NCBI RefSeq assembly: GCF_039414295.1
Contig: NZ_JBCITM010000012.1
Span: 1-64,000, forward strand
Direction: 5' to 3'
Source: Anoxynatronum sibiricum
GTDB lineage: Bacteria; Bacillota; Clostridia; Peptostreptococcales; Tindalliaceae
DNA: 64,000 nt
The position numbers and the translations under genes are program-made. Below are positions 15,400 to 24,066 of this stretch, piece after piece. Under the pieces are notes generated by a model. It made no database searches. It was given only the letters and a program-made list of their open reading frames with translations, and was not told the origin of the DNA. Position 1 is the first letter of the stretch. The number at the start of each line of letters is the position of its first letter.

Positions 15400-18384
15400 A
15401 TGGGAAAAGAGACCACGACAACGCTCTACCAAAAAATCCGGAAAATACTGGAATCTCATTTACCCGCCGGGGAACTGACTGTACAGGTTGTGGAGAAGTT
15501 GGTGGATGAAGTCAGCACGTATCATCAGGAACTGGAGCATCAAAATCAGCAGCTTGTGAAGCAGGAAGATAGTTTAAGAAAATTAATTGATGAATGCATA
15601 GAAGATGCCCATACTTTTCAAAACCTTTTTGAAGAAGCACCTGTTGCCTACATGGTACTGAATGAAACCTTCGAAATCAAACAAATTAACAGCCAAGGCC
15701 GCATGCTTGTGGAACTGCCTGATCAACCATTGAAAGGGCAGCAATTTCTGAGGTTGTTGACACAAGAAAGCCAAAATGAGTTGGAGCATTATCTCCGCGA
15801 GGTGGAGGATGGCCAAGAGCCCAGTCCCATTTTTGTGAAAATGCAGACGAAAACGGGTCGGCGGTGGATTCGTCTGGAAGCAGTCAAGACGAAAATTCAT
15901 CATGAAGAACAATGGAGACTTGCCCTATTTGATGATACTGAGGAAGTTGAAAATAAAGAAAAGCTTAAACAAACACTGCATCAATACCAACATCAGATGA
16001 AGCTGTTGGCGGCGCTGGTGGAACACAGCGACAGTATCGCAGTTGTCAAAGACCTGAACCTTCGTGTAATGGCAACCAACACCGCATTTGCACAAATAGC
16101 CGGATATGAAAAACCGGAAGACTTGTTGGGAAAAACAGATGCAGAAATATTCGGCATTTCTCCAAATATCGAACCTATCCGAAGCTACATGGAAGATGAA
16201 CAACAGGTACAACAGCTGAATCCGGGAGAGTATTTGATAAAAGAAGAACTGGTTTTCACAAATTCTGGCGAAAAAAAGACGGTGCTTACAAAGAAGTTCC
16301 CCATCTATGATGAAACAGGAAAACTACAGGGAACCGGCAATATCTCTCTGGATATCACAGACCGTAAACAACTGGAAGAAGATCTGGCCCAATATACCAG
16401 TATCTTGGAACAGAACAATGAAGCACTGAAGCTTGCCGCAAACAAAGCTGAAGCTGCAACCCAGGCCAAAAGCCAGTTTTTGGCCAACATGAGCCATGAA
16501 ATCCGCACCCCAATGAACGGTATTTTAGGGTTTTTGCAGCTGTTGGAAGAAACACAACTGAGCCGACAGCAAATCCAGTACATCGCCTATATTAAAACAT
16601 CCACAGAAACCCTTTTGACATTAATCAACGATATTTTAGACTTCAGCAAAATAGAATCCGGAAAAATGGAACTGGAAAACATCCCATTTGACCTCCGATC
16701 TGCCGTGGAAGATGCTGTTATGGGCCAAGCTCACCGAGGCCAGAGTAAAGGATTGGAAATGAATCTGCAGCTTCATCCGGGTTTGCCCCATCAGGTCAAA
16801 GGTGACCCTACCCGGTTTCGGCAGATCCTCACCAACCTCATCAGTAATGCTGTCAAGTTCACTGAAAAAGGTCATGTCACCATTGCCTGTCATGAAATTG
16901 AAAAAGCAGAAAACTACAGCACGGTTGAAATTGCAATCACCGACACTGGGATAGGGATCCCGCAAGAAGCTTTGGAAACCTTGTTCCAAACCTTCACCCA
17001 AGTTGACGCTTCCACAACCCGGGAATATGGCGGCAGTGGGCTGGGGCTGGCTATCACGCGGGATCTGGTAAAACTCATGGGCGGAAACATCAGCGTCAAC
17101 AGCACCCTTGGTCAGGGCAGTACCTTTATCGTTACCCTGCCGCTGCCCATGGACGATACGCCGGTGCAAACCTTGACAGATCACCAGGTTCTAAAAGGAA
17201 AACACATCCACATTGTAGACGATGTGGCACTGAACCGGGAAATTTTGCGCAGTTACCTGGAAGAAGCCGGTTGTCAGGTCACAGAAAGCACTCGTGGAGT
17301 GGACGTCATCGACCGGTTGATCAAACAGGCTCGGCGGAATGAACCAGTCCACGCTGTTGTCATGGATCAACAGATGCCCGGCATGAGCGGAGATGACTTG
17401 GCTGCAGCCTTAAAGGTCATCTCTGATACCAAAGAGATACCCCTTTGCCTGGTCACTTCTGCGGGGCAATATGGAAAAGCTTCACATGCAACAAAGATGG
17501 GATTTGATGCATACCTGACAAAACCTATGCGGCGGCGGGACTTACTGGATACCATTGCCAGCCTGGTGATAAAGGACACGCAATTAGACGAAGCAGTGCC
17601 CCTCATTACCCGGCATACCCTGCGGGAAGCTCATCATCGGCAGAAGATCAGGGTATTGGTGGCAGAGGATCATGCCGTCAATCGCGACCTGATGGTTCAG
17701 CTGCTCCGAAATCGGGGCATGCGATGTGACGTGGTTCAAAATGGACAGGAAGCCCTGCAGGCATGCCAGCAGGAAATCTATGATCTCATCCTGATGGACG
17801 TCCAGATGCCAGTAATGGATGGACTGGAAGCCACCCGTCAAATTCGAAATCTCAAACTGGCACAACAGCCTAAAATTGTTGCAATGACTGCTCATGCCAT
17901 GAAAGAAGACGAGGTTAGATGCCTAAAGGCCGGCATGGATGCATATATGTCTAAACCCATTAATATTGAGCAGGTAAACTCCCTTCTTCAGGAAGGCATC
18001 GTCCATTATGATGACCGATTGAAACAGGACTTGACAGAGACTGAAGGCATACAGATAAGCATGAGGACAGAAATGTTGAAGCAAATGGTGCAGCAAATAG
18101 GATTCGACGAAGAAACAGCGGAATCATTGCTGACAAAAGCCGTTGAGGATTGGCACAAGCTCATTGACGATACAGCCGCAGCCGCTGAGCAGGGTCGGTT
18201 TGAAGAGGCGACAAAATCCATGCACAAGCTGATCGGTTCTGCCGCTAACTTGCGGGCGAAAGCATTGGCCCAACTGGCAATCAAAGCAGAGGTTCAGACT
18301 GCTGCGGAAGACAAAGAAAGTCTGCGAAAAACACTGGCGAAAATCCAGACAATGCTGCAACAGATTGAATCAGACAAAAACTGA
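15400..18384 (+). CDS. PAS hybrid sensor kinase with two receivers and HPt domain
   Basis: About 994 residues. The order is an N-terminal coiled-coil region, PAS (about 70-185), PAS (about 195-325), HisKA with NMSHEIRTP (His366), ATPase (DTGIGIP, YGGSGLGLAI), receiver 1 (IHIVDD; phosphoacceptor Asp656 in VVMDQQMPG), receiver 2 (VLVAEDH; Asp800 in LILMDVQMP) and a C-terminal HPt helix with SMHKLIGSAANL (His942). A complete His-Asp-Asp-His phosphorelay sits in one soluble polypeptide, so an external response regulator is the likely final target. GAAAGG is 9 bases from ATG 15400; ATG 15391 abuts it and is less likely. A c-di-GMP-II-like leader precedes it, linking its expression to the second messenger. 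Confidence 0.93.
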   Translation: MGKETTTTLYQKIRKILESHLPAGELTVQVVEKLVDEVSTYHQELEHQNQQLVKQEDSLRKLIDECIEDAHTFQNLFEEAPVAYMVLNETFEIKQINSQGRMLVELPDQPLKGQQFLRLLTQESQNELEHYLREVEDGQEPSPIFVKMQTKTGRRWIRLEAVKTKIHHEEQWRLALFDDTEEVENKEKLKQTLHQYQHQMKLLAALVEHSDSIAVVKDLNLRVMATNTAFAQIAGYEKPEDLLGKTDAEIFGISPNIEPIRSYMEDEQQVQQLNPGEYLIKEELVFTNSGEKKTVLTKKFPIYDETGKLQGTGNISLDITDRKQLEEDLAQYTSILEQNNEALKLAANKAEAATQAKSQFLANMSHEIRTPMNGILGFLQLLEETQLSRQQIQYIAYIKTSTETLLTLINDILDFSKIESGKMELENIPFDLRSAVEDAVMGQAHRGQSKGLEMNLQLHPGLPHQVKGDPTRFRQILTNLISNAVKFTEKGHVTIACHEIEKAENYSTVEIAITDTGIGIPQEALETLFQTFTQVDASTTREYGGSGLGLAITRDLVKLMGGNISVNSTLGQGSTFIVTLPLPMDDTPVQTLTDHQVLKGKHIHIVDDVALNREILRSYLEEAGCQVTESTRGVDVIDRLIKQARRNEPVHAVVMDQQMPGMSGDDLAAALKVISDTKEIPLCLVTSAGQYGKASHATKMGFDAYLTKPMRRRDLLDTIASLVIKDTQLDEAVPLITRHTLREAHHRQKIRVLVAEDHAVNRDLMVQLLRNRGMRCDVVQNGQEALQACQQEIYDLILMDVQMPVMDGLEATRQIRNLKLAQQPKIVAMTAHAMKEDEVRCLKAGMDAYMSKPINIEQVNSLLQEGIVHYDDRLKQDLTETEGIQISMRTEMLKQMVQQIGFDEETAESLLTKAVEDWHKLIDDTAAAAEQGRFEEATKSMHKLIGSAANLRAKALAQLAIKAEVQTAAEDKESLRKTLAKIQTMLQQIESDKN

Positions 18385-18419
18385 AAATAGAATGAACTGA
18401 AGCATCATAAATGAAGTGA

Positions 18420-18448
18420 TTAAGCACTGAGTGGACGATCAATATAAT
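18420..18448 (+). promoter_or_regulatory. Putative promoter of the diguanylate cyclase gene
   Basis: TTAAGC (18420-18425) and TATAAT (18443-18448) are 17 bases apart. The resulting leader would be about 240 nt. It contains GGAGGGG and a possible 17-codon GTG reading frame (18473-18526), plus a small hairpin ATCCAT/ATGGAT; no riboswitch was recognised. Confidence 0.5.
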
Positions 18449-18697
18449 AGGGCAACTGGAGGGGTCGATTGAGTGGAAAAATCCATTTTTGCTTCGGTTC
18501 ATTCAATGGATCATGAGCAGCGGTAGTTTGATAAAATGAAACAAAGAACTAATAGTTTTAATTTTGAAAACGGCATAGCAACACGGTGGTGGACAATCAA
18601 TTTTTCTGGTAAAATGAGAAAAAGGACCTATCTCAAGAGATTCATCCAAAGGGAAGGTCACCAGAAAAGTGGTTTCAAACGAGAGGGGAAAACCGGT

Positions 18698-20425
18698 GTG
18701 TCGCTATCCAGCCGACAGGCTCAGCACATGATACAGGAAGCACCCATAGCCATTGCGCACCACCGCTTGCTGGTGGATGACAATGGCTTGCCCTGCGATT
18801 ATGAAATTTTGTCGGTCAACCAGGCTTTCGAAGAAATGATGAAACTGTCGGCAGGCAAAATAACGGGGCGCCGCATGAGCCAGTTGTTTCCGCAGATGGT
18901 CGGCAGTGCCTTTGATTGGATCGGCTTTGCTGGTGAGGTGGCCCTGAAGGGTGGCCGTCAGGTGACGGAGCAGCCCATGTTTTCCGATGAAATCTGGCAC
19001 CGGGTGGTGGTGGAGTCCGTTGGTGACGGTTGTTTCACCTTCTATATATCTGAGATCACCATGGAAAAACGGCTGATTGCCATCTCTGAGAAGCTGCTGA
19101 CAATGCCCCAGGGAGAGTTGGATGCCCAATGGGTGGCAGATGAGGTTCGTTTTATTTCTGGAGCCAAGTATGCCACCTTCGACCTTTACCGACCGGATGG
19201 CCGTTCTTCGGTGACGATGGCCGTAAGTGGTACCCATGGTCACGTGGAGAAGGCCTCTCGCATTCTCGGTTTTAATTTGGTGGGAAAAGTCTGGACCTAC
19301 AACGAGTCCATGATTGAGCGAAGCAGGGGAGCCGTAGTGCGTGAAGGCCTGCGCATGAGAGATTTAATGGATGACAGCGTGCCTGCCGCTGTCATATACG
19401 TGATTGAAAAAACCTTTGGAATAGAAGAAATGGTGGCCGTCAGCATCGAAAAAGACGAGAAGCTCATCGGTGATTTTATATTGATCATGGCAAAGGGAAA
19501 TAAACTGCAAAATCATAACCTGGTGGAAATTTTCGCCCGTCTGGCGGGCATGTCTCTGGAACGGAAACGGATTGAGCGGGTGCTGAAAGAAAGTGAAGAG
19601 AAGTTTCGTTCCTTCTTTGCCACGGCACCGGGGGGGCTGACCATTCGATCTGTGGAAACGGGTGAGCTGCTGGATGCCAACCCGGCAGCCCTGGCCATGA
19701 GCGGCTGTGATACGCTGGAAGAAATGAAGGCCATCAATGAATGGGCAGGCCCTCCCTATACCATGGAAAGAGGCGTTGAAATCTTTCGCCAGGCAGTGGA
19801 AGCGGGGGCACAGCGTTTTGAATGGCTTGCCCGGCGTGCCGACGGCACCACCTACTGGCAGGATGTGCTCCTCACCATTGTGGAGATTGACGGTGTGAAA
19901 CGGGCACTGGCCAATTCGCTGGATATCACCCGCAACAAAGAAATGCAAAGGGAGATTGAATACCTGAGCTATCACGACCAGCTAACAGGAATGTACAACC
20001 GGCGCTATTATGAAGAAACTTTGAACCGGCTGGAAAAAGAGGGGATTCTTCCATTGTCGTTGGTAATGCTGGATGTGAATGGACTGAAAATGGCCAACGA
20101 CGTGTATGGGCACCAAATCGGTGATGAGCTGCTGCGGCGGATGGCCCTGATACTGGAGAGTGTCTGCACCCAGAGTGAAATCTGTGCTCGCATCGGAGGC
20201 GATGAATTTATCATTCTGTTACCAGAAAAAGATGCTGCGGCTGCCAAAGTCCTGGAAGAAAAGGTCTTACAGGCAATGGCGATGGATGAAGAGTCGCCGA
20301 TTCCCCTGTTGGCGGCAGTGGGATGTGCCACCAAAACCCATGAACGGCAGGATGTGCTGGAAGTGTTGCGACAGGCTGAAAAGCGGATGTATGAGCACAA
20401 GTTCAACCAGCGGCAGTTTATTTGA
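18698..20425 (+). CDS. PAS-containing diguanylate cyclase (GGDEF)
   Basis: Synthesises cyclic-di-GMP from two GTP. About 575 residues: N-terminal PAS (about 10-120), a GAF-like middle region (about 130-305), a second PAS (about 310-420) and a C-terminal GGDEF domain starting at HDQLTGMYNRRYYEE. The catalytic loop is intact (ARIGGDEF, residues about 497-504). The inhibitory-site position that reads RxxD in feedback-regulated cyclases reads TQSE here, so product inhibition by the classical I-site is unlikely. GTG 18698 follows GAGAGGGG at 9 bases; an in-frame ATG at 18536 would add 54 residues of unconvincing sequence without a good ribosome site. No membrane segments. Confidence 0.9.
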   Translation: MSLSSRQAQHMIQEAPIAIAHHRLLVDDNGLPCDYEILSVNQAFEEMMKLSAGKITGRRMSQLFPQMVGSAFDWIGFAGEVALKGGRQVTEQPMFSDEIWHRVVVESVGDGCFTFYISEITMEKRLIAISEKLLTMPQGELDAQWVADEVRFISGAKYATFDLYRPDGRSSVTMAVSGTHGHVEKASRILGFNLVGKVWTYNESMIERSRGAVVREGLRMRDLMDDSVPAAVIYVIEKTFGIEEMVAVSIEKDEKLIGDFILIMAKGNKLQNHNLVEIFARLAGMSLERKRIERVLKESEEKFRSFFATAPGGLTIRSVETGELLDANPAALAMSGCDTLEEMKAINEWAGPPYTMERGVEIFRQAVEAGAQRFEWLARRADGTTYWQDVLLTIVEIDGVKRALANSLDITRNKEMQREIEYLSYHDQLTGMYNRRYYEETLNRLEKEGILPLSLVMLDVNGLKMANDVYGHQIGDELLRRMALILESVCTQSEICARIGGDEFIILLPEKDAAAAKVLEEKVLQAMAMDEESPIPLLAAVGCATKTHERQDVLEVLRQAEKRMYEHKFNQRQFI

Positions 20426-20439
20426 AGGGCAATCATTAA

Positions 20440-20497
20440 AAAAGGAAGCGGCCCTGAAAAAAGCCATCAATGAGAATGGCAGTCAGGGCCGTTTTCC
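20440..20497. terminator. Bidirectional terminator between diguanylate cyclase and ABC operon
   Basis: CGGCCCTGA (20449-20457) pairs with TCAGGGCCG (20483-20491), with an inner GCCAT/ATGGC stem. It is followed by TTTTCC on the plus strand and preceded by an A-run that serves the minus strand. Confidence 0.8.
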
Positions 20498-20522
20498 TGT
20501 TGGGGAGACCAAGGAAATGCCA

Positions 20523-21248
20523 TCACCGCAAAACCACTGAAGAGGCATTGCCTGTGGAGGACATGGACAGCACTTCGTCACTCATCCAGCGCACCACTTC
20601 GTGATCATGGGAGATAAATAAATAGGCCAGTTGCCGCTGCACCTGCAGATCTTTCAGCAGGTGCAGTATTTGTGCCTGCACCGATACATCCAGCATGGAG
20701 GTGGCTTCGTCGAGAATCAGCACCTGGGGCTGGGGCAGCAGGGCGCGGCACAGGGCCAGCCGCTGGAGCTCACCGCCGCTGAGTTGATGGGGATACCGGG
20801 CCAGCAGGGTGGGGCGCAGCTTCATGTGTTCCAGCAGGGGCTCCAGTGGCGGGTTCTGTCGTCGAAAAGTCGGGGAATCAGAGGTATCTCCCTGCATATC
20901 TCCCAGCAACCGAAGTGCTTCCAACAGGCTGTGTCTCATGGTGTATGCCGGGTTGAAGAAGGTGTGGGGGTGCTGGGACAAAAACTGGACCCGGCGGCGA
21001 AAAAACAGCAGGGATTTCCCGCTGAGGTGGGTGATCTCCCGACCATCAAACCAGAGACTTCCCTGATCAGGGGGAATCAGGCGCAGCAGTACCCGGGCCA
21101 GGGTGCTTTTCCCGCAGCCGCTGGGTCCAACCAGCCCCAGGGTTTTTCCCGGTACCAGATGCAGGCTCACATCGGAAAAGACGGGGGTGACAGAAGAACG
21201 CCAGAGGCCGGTGGCATAGCCTTTGGAAAGGGCGCGGGCTTCAAGCAT
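20523..21248 (-). CDS. ABC transporter ATPase, Opp/Nik type (second ATPase)
   Basis: A 241-residue ATPase of the dipeptide/nickel family (OppF/NikE position): Walker A GPSGCGKST near residue 44, signature LSGGELQRLALCRALL near residue 135, and Walker B VLILDEATSMLDVSVQAQ. Its ATG (21248) overlaps the stop codon of the upstream ATPase by 8 bases, and AGGTG lies ahead of it. It is the last gene of the minus-strand operon and is followed by a bidirectional terminator. It lacks the usual C-terminal OppF extension of about 60-80 residues. It probably energises uptake of a metal chelate or peptide, see the operon context. Confidence 0.92.
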   Translation of the reverse strand: MLEARALSKGYATGLWRSSVTPVFSDVSLHLVPGKTLGLVGPSGCGKSTLARVLLRLIPPDQGSLWFDGREITHLSGKSLLFFRRRVQFLSQHPHTFFNPAYTMRHSLLEALRLLGDMQGDTSDSPTFRRQNPPLEPLLEHMKLRPTLLARYPHQLSGGELQRLALCRALLPQPQVLILDEATSMLDVSVQAQILHLLKDLQVQRQLAYLFISHDHEVVRWMSDEVLSMSSTGNASSVVLR

Positions 21249-22275
21249 AAAGAAAACACCTGACTTTCTGCCGGGGGGCGTCTTTGGGACGACTCTCCGG
21301 TGGTTTTTGTGTCTGGCATCTGGCCATGGCTGCGGGGCAACGGGATGAAAAGGCACAGCCGGTGAAGCGGGTGCCCAAAGCCGGGGGTTTTCCTGCCATG
21401 GGTTGAAAACCCTTCTCCGGCAAAGATGCCAGCAGCCCCCGGGTGTAGGGGTGACAGGGGGTGGTCAGGGTATGAGGCCCGGTTTCCAACATTTCACCGG
21501 CGTACATCACCGACACCTGGTCACAGAGAGCGGCGGCCATGGGCAGATCGTGGGTGATGACAATCAGTCCCCGGCGAGATTGGGCTGTCACGGTTTTCAG
21601 CAGCTGCACCGTCTGTTCTTTGGAGATCTGGTCCAGGCCCTTGGTGGGTTCATCTGCCAGAATCCAGGCCGGGTCTGCCGCCACTCCCATGGCTGCCAGT
21701 ACCCGTTGCTGCATGCCGCCGCTCAACTGAAAGGCGTAAGCTTGCATGAGTGATGCCGGTGAAGAGAACCCCAGTTGATTCAAGAGTCGGCAGAGGAGGG
21801 ATTGTTTTTCGCTGCGGGGAAGGGCATGATGCCAGAGAGCGTCCAGCAGCTGACGGCCCAGCGGCACCACAGGGTTGAGGGAATCCTGGGGCGACTGGGG
21901 GATGAGCCCGATAGATCGTCCCCGCAACCTTCTGAAATCTCTTTCGCGGCATTGCAGAAGATTTTGTCCGCGATAGTGGATACGCCCGGTGACGGCGGCG
22001 TAAGGGGGAAGCAGTCCCAGGAGGGAAAGCCCCAAAACTGATTTCCCGCACCCGCTTTCACCCACAATACCGTGAATGGTACCGTGATGAAAAGTAAGGC
22101 TGGCTCCGTTGACGGCTCGCACCGGGCCGGTGGCCAGGTGAAAATCCACTGCCAGTGCATCAAGGGTGAGGTGGGGGGGATCAGTAGCAGCTTCACCATG
22201 AGCATCAGTAGCCGCTTCAGGTGTCATCACAGGTTGAATCGGTTCTTTCGTATGAAAATGGGAACTTGCGGTCAT
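21241..22275 (-). CDS. ABC transporter ATPase, Opp/Nik type (first ATPase)
   Basis: A 344-residue ATPase (OppD/NikD-like). Walker A GESGCGKSV lies near residue 75, signature LSGGMQQRVLAAMGV near 180 and Walker B ILADEPTKGLD near 200. The C-terminus carries the cysteine-containing oligopeptide/nickel ATPase tail (GCAFSSRCPAAMARC). The N-terminal extension is rich in His, Thr and Ala. ATG 22275 overlaps the permease stop (ATGA) and follows AGGAGG. It pairs with the second ATPase to drive the two permeases. Confidence 0.92.
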   Translation of the reverse strand: MTASSHFHTKEPIQPVMTPEAATDAHGEAATDPPHLTLDALAVDFHLATGPVRAVNGASLTFHHGTIHGIVGESGCGKSVLGLSLLGLLPPYAAVTGRIHYRGQNLLQCRERDFRRLRGRSIGLIPQSPQDSLNPVVPLGRQLLDALWHHALPRSEKQSLLCRLLNQLGFSSPASLMQAYAFQLSGGMQQRVLAAMGVAADPAWILADEPTKGLDQISKEQTVQLLKTVTAQSRRGLIVITHDLPMAAALCDQVSVMYAGEMLETGPHTLTTPCHPYTRGLLASLPEKGFQPMAGKPPALGTRFTGCAFSSRCPAAMARCQTQKPPESRPKDAPRQKVRCFLYA

Positions 22276-23108
22276 TCTTTCCACACCTCCTGGCTGCGGC
22301 GGTCTGCCAGGTTTCGCAGGGCATCTCCCATCAGGTTGATGCTCAGCAGCAACATAAAAATGCAGACACCTGGCACGAGAATCAAATGGGGACTGCTGCG
22401 GTAATACATACGGGCATCGCTGATCATCACACTCCAGTCGGGTGCCGGCGGCTGAAGGCCCAATCCCAGAAAACTGAGAGCGGCGATGGCCTGCACGGTA
22501 CGGCCCGCCCGGGTGGTGAAAAGCACCACAGTGTTGCCCAGTAGATGGGGAAGGATATGGCGAAATAAAATGTGGGCATGACTTGCCCCCAGGCAGCGTA
22601 TTCCTTCGATGAAAGGTTCTTCTTTAAGATGCATTACCTCTGCCCGCACAATGCGGGTAAATCCCGCCCAGGAGGTGATCACCAGGCCCAATAGCAGGCT
22701 GTGAAACCCAGGGCCCATGATGCCGGCAATGGCCACCATGAAACTGGTACCGGGGAGTCCCTGAAAAATATTGGTGAGGGTGGTGATAAGCTGGTCCGGC
22801 CATCCGTTGAAATAACCGGCAAGGGAGCCCAGCACCAAGCCAAGGAGCATGGAAAGGAAGGTGGCGGCCAGGGCCAGCATCAAAGAAAGACGGCCGCCGT
22901 AGAGGGTTCGGCTGAAAAGATCCCGGCCCAGGGTATCGGTGCCCAGCCAGTGGGTGGCGGATGGTCCCTGCAGTCGTGCAGCCATGTGAATCTGGTTGGG
23001 GTCATAAGGGGCCAGCAGGGGTGCCGCCAGGCTGGCCAGCGCAATCCCCCCCAGCAGCAGGAGGGGCAGCACCAGGTCAGCGGGGGGCAGAGACGGTTGT
23101 TTATCCAT
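22272..23108 (-). CDS. ABC transporter permease, OppC/NikC type
   Basis: A 278-residue inner-membrane subunit with about six hydrophobic segments. It has the N-terminal family mark APYDPNQIHMAARL and HWLGTDTLGRDLFSR, and the coupling-loop motif RCLGASHAHILFRHILPHL. ATG 23108 has GGGAGG 11 bases upstream and overlaps the previous permease end by 8 bases; the upstream in-frame GTG lies within that ribosome site. It heterodimerises with the permease encoded at 23101-24063. Confidence 0.9.
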   Translation of the reverse strand: MDKQPSLPPADLVLPLLLLGGIALASLAAPLLAPYDPNQIHMAARLQGPSATHWLGTDTLGRDLFSRTLYGGRLSLMLALAATFLSMLLGLVLGSLAGYFNGWPDQLITTLTNIFQGLPGTSFMVAIAGIMGPGFHSLLLGLVITSWAGFTRIVRAEVMHLKEEPFIEGIRCLGASHAHILFRHILPHLLGNTVVLFTTRAGRTVQAIAALSFLGLGLQPPAPDWSVMISDARMYYRSSPHLILVPGVCIFMLLLSINLMGDALRNLADRRSQEVWKE

Positions 23109-24063
23109 GGGATGAAGCACCTCCCAACCGTACCCGGGGATTCAGCATTACAGACAACAAATCAACCAGCAGCATCACCAGTACATAAAAAGTGCCGGTG
23201 ATGAGGACATAGCCCTGCAGGGCGGGGTAATCCCGGGTGAAAATGGCTTCGATGGCGTAGCTGCCAATGCCGGGCAGGGCAAAAATACTTTCAATAACCA
23301 CAGAGCCTCCCAAAATACCTCCCAGGTAATTGCCCAGCAGGGCCATCACTGGTGGCAGGGCGTTGGGGAGGGCATTGGTGGCCACAAGGCGAAACCGGTG
23401 GAGGCCTTTGGCTCTGGCGGCCAGCATGTAGGGCTTGCCCATCTCCTGCAGCAGAGAAGCACGGGTGAGTCGAATGGCAATGGCTGAGGTGGCGGCAGAG
23501 AGGGTCAGGGTGGGCATGACAAAGTGAGCCAGGGTGCCGGTGCCGCTGGTGGGGAGCAGTGACCGGTTTTCTGCCAGCACTAAAATCAGCAGCAGCGCCA
23601 GCCAAAAACCGGGAAAGGATAACAACAGATTCACCATCAGATTGATGAGGCGGTCCGGCCATTCCCGGTGAAAGACTACGGCCAGGGTGCCAAAGAACAG
23701 GCCGCTGAAACAGGTGAGCATAAAAGCACTCCCTGCCAGCTGCAGGGTGAGGGGAAGGCGGCGCAGCAGTTCGCCGGCTACGGGACGACCATTGGTGTAT
23801 GAGGTGCCCAGGTCGCCCCGCAGCAGATTTTGAAACCAGTGCCCGTACTGCACCACCAGGGGGCGGTCCAGGCCCAGTTCGCTGCGCACCTGGGCAATTT
23901 GCTCTGGCGTGGGGGTATAGAGACCGCTGCGGTTCAGGGCAATTTCTGCAGGGTCTCCCGGGGCCAGCACTCCCAGGGCAAAGGCGATGATGCTGATGCC
24001 CACCAAAACAGGCACAAGGGCCAGCAGTCGCCGCCATACATAAAGGCCCATGGTGTGTTTCAT
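23101..24063 (-). CDS. ABC transporter permease, OppB/NikB type
   Basis: A 320-residue permease beginning with the family-typical YVWRRLLALVPVLVGISII. It has the LAPGDPAEIA loop, six or so membrane segments and the coupling motif MLAARAKGLHRFRLVATNALP. The start codon lies 3 bases after the stop of the binding-protein gene, implying tight coupling. With 22272-23108 it forms the translocation pore. Confidence 0.92.
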   Translation of the reverse strand: MKHTMGLYVWRRLLALVPVLVGISIIAFALGVLAPGDPAEIALNRSGLYTPTPEQIAQVRSELGLDRPLVVQYGHWFQNLLRGDLGTSYTNGRPVAGELLRRLPLTLQLAGSAFMLTCFSGLFFGTLAVVFHREWPDRLINLMVNLLLSFPGFWLALLLILVLAENRSLLPTSGTGTLAHFVMPTLTLSAATSAIAIRLTRASLLQEMGKPYMLAARAKGLHRFRLVATNALPNALPPVMALLGNYLGGILGGSVVIESIFALPGIGSYAIEAIFTRDYPALQGYVLITGTFYVLVMLLVDLLSVMLNPRVRLGGASSHG

Positions 24064-24066
24064 GGC

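Noticed and set aside
18473..18526. Possible 17-codon leader peptide before the diguanylate cyclase
   Set aside because: GGAGGGG spacing fits but there is no conservation evidence or terminator/antiterminator pair.
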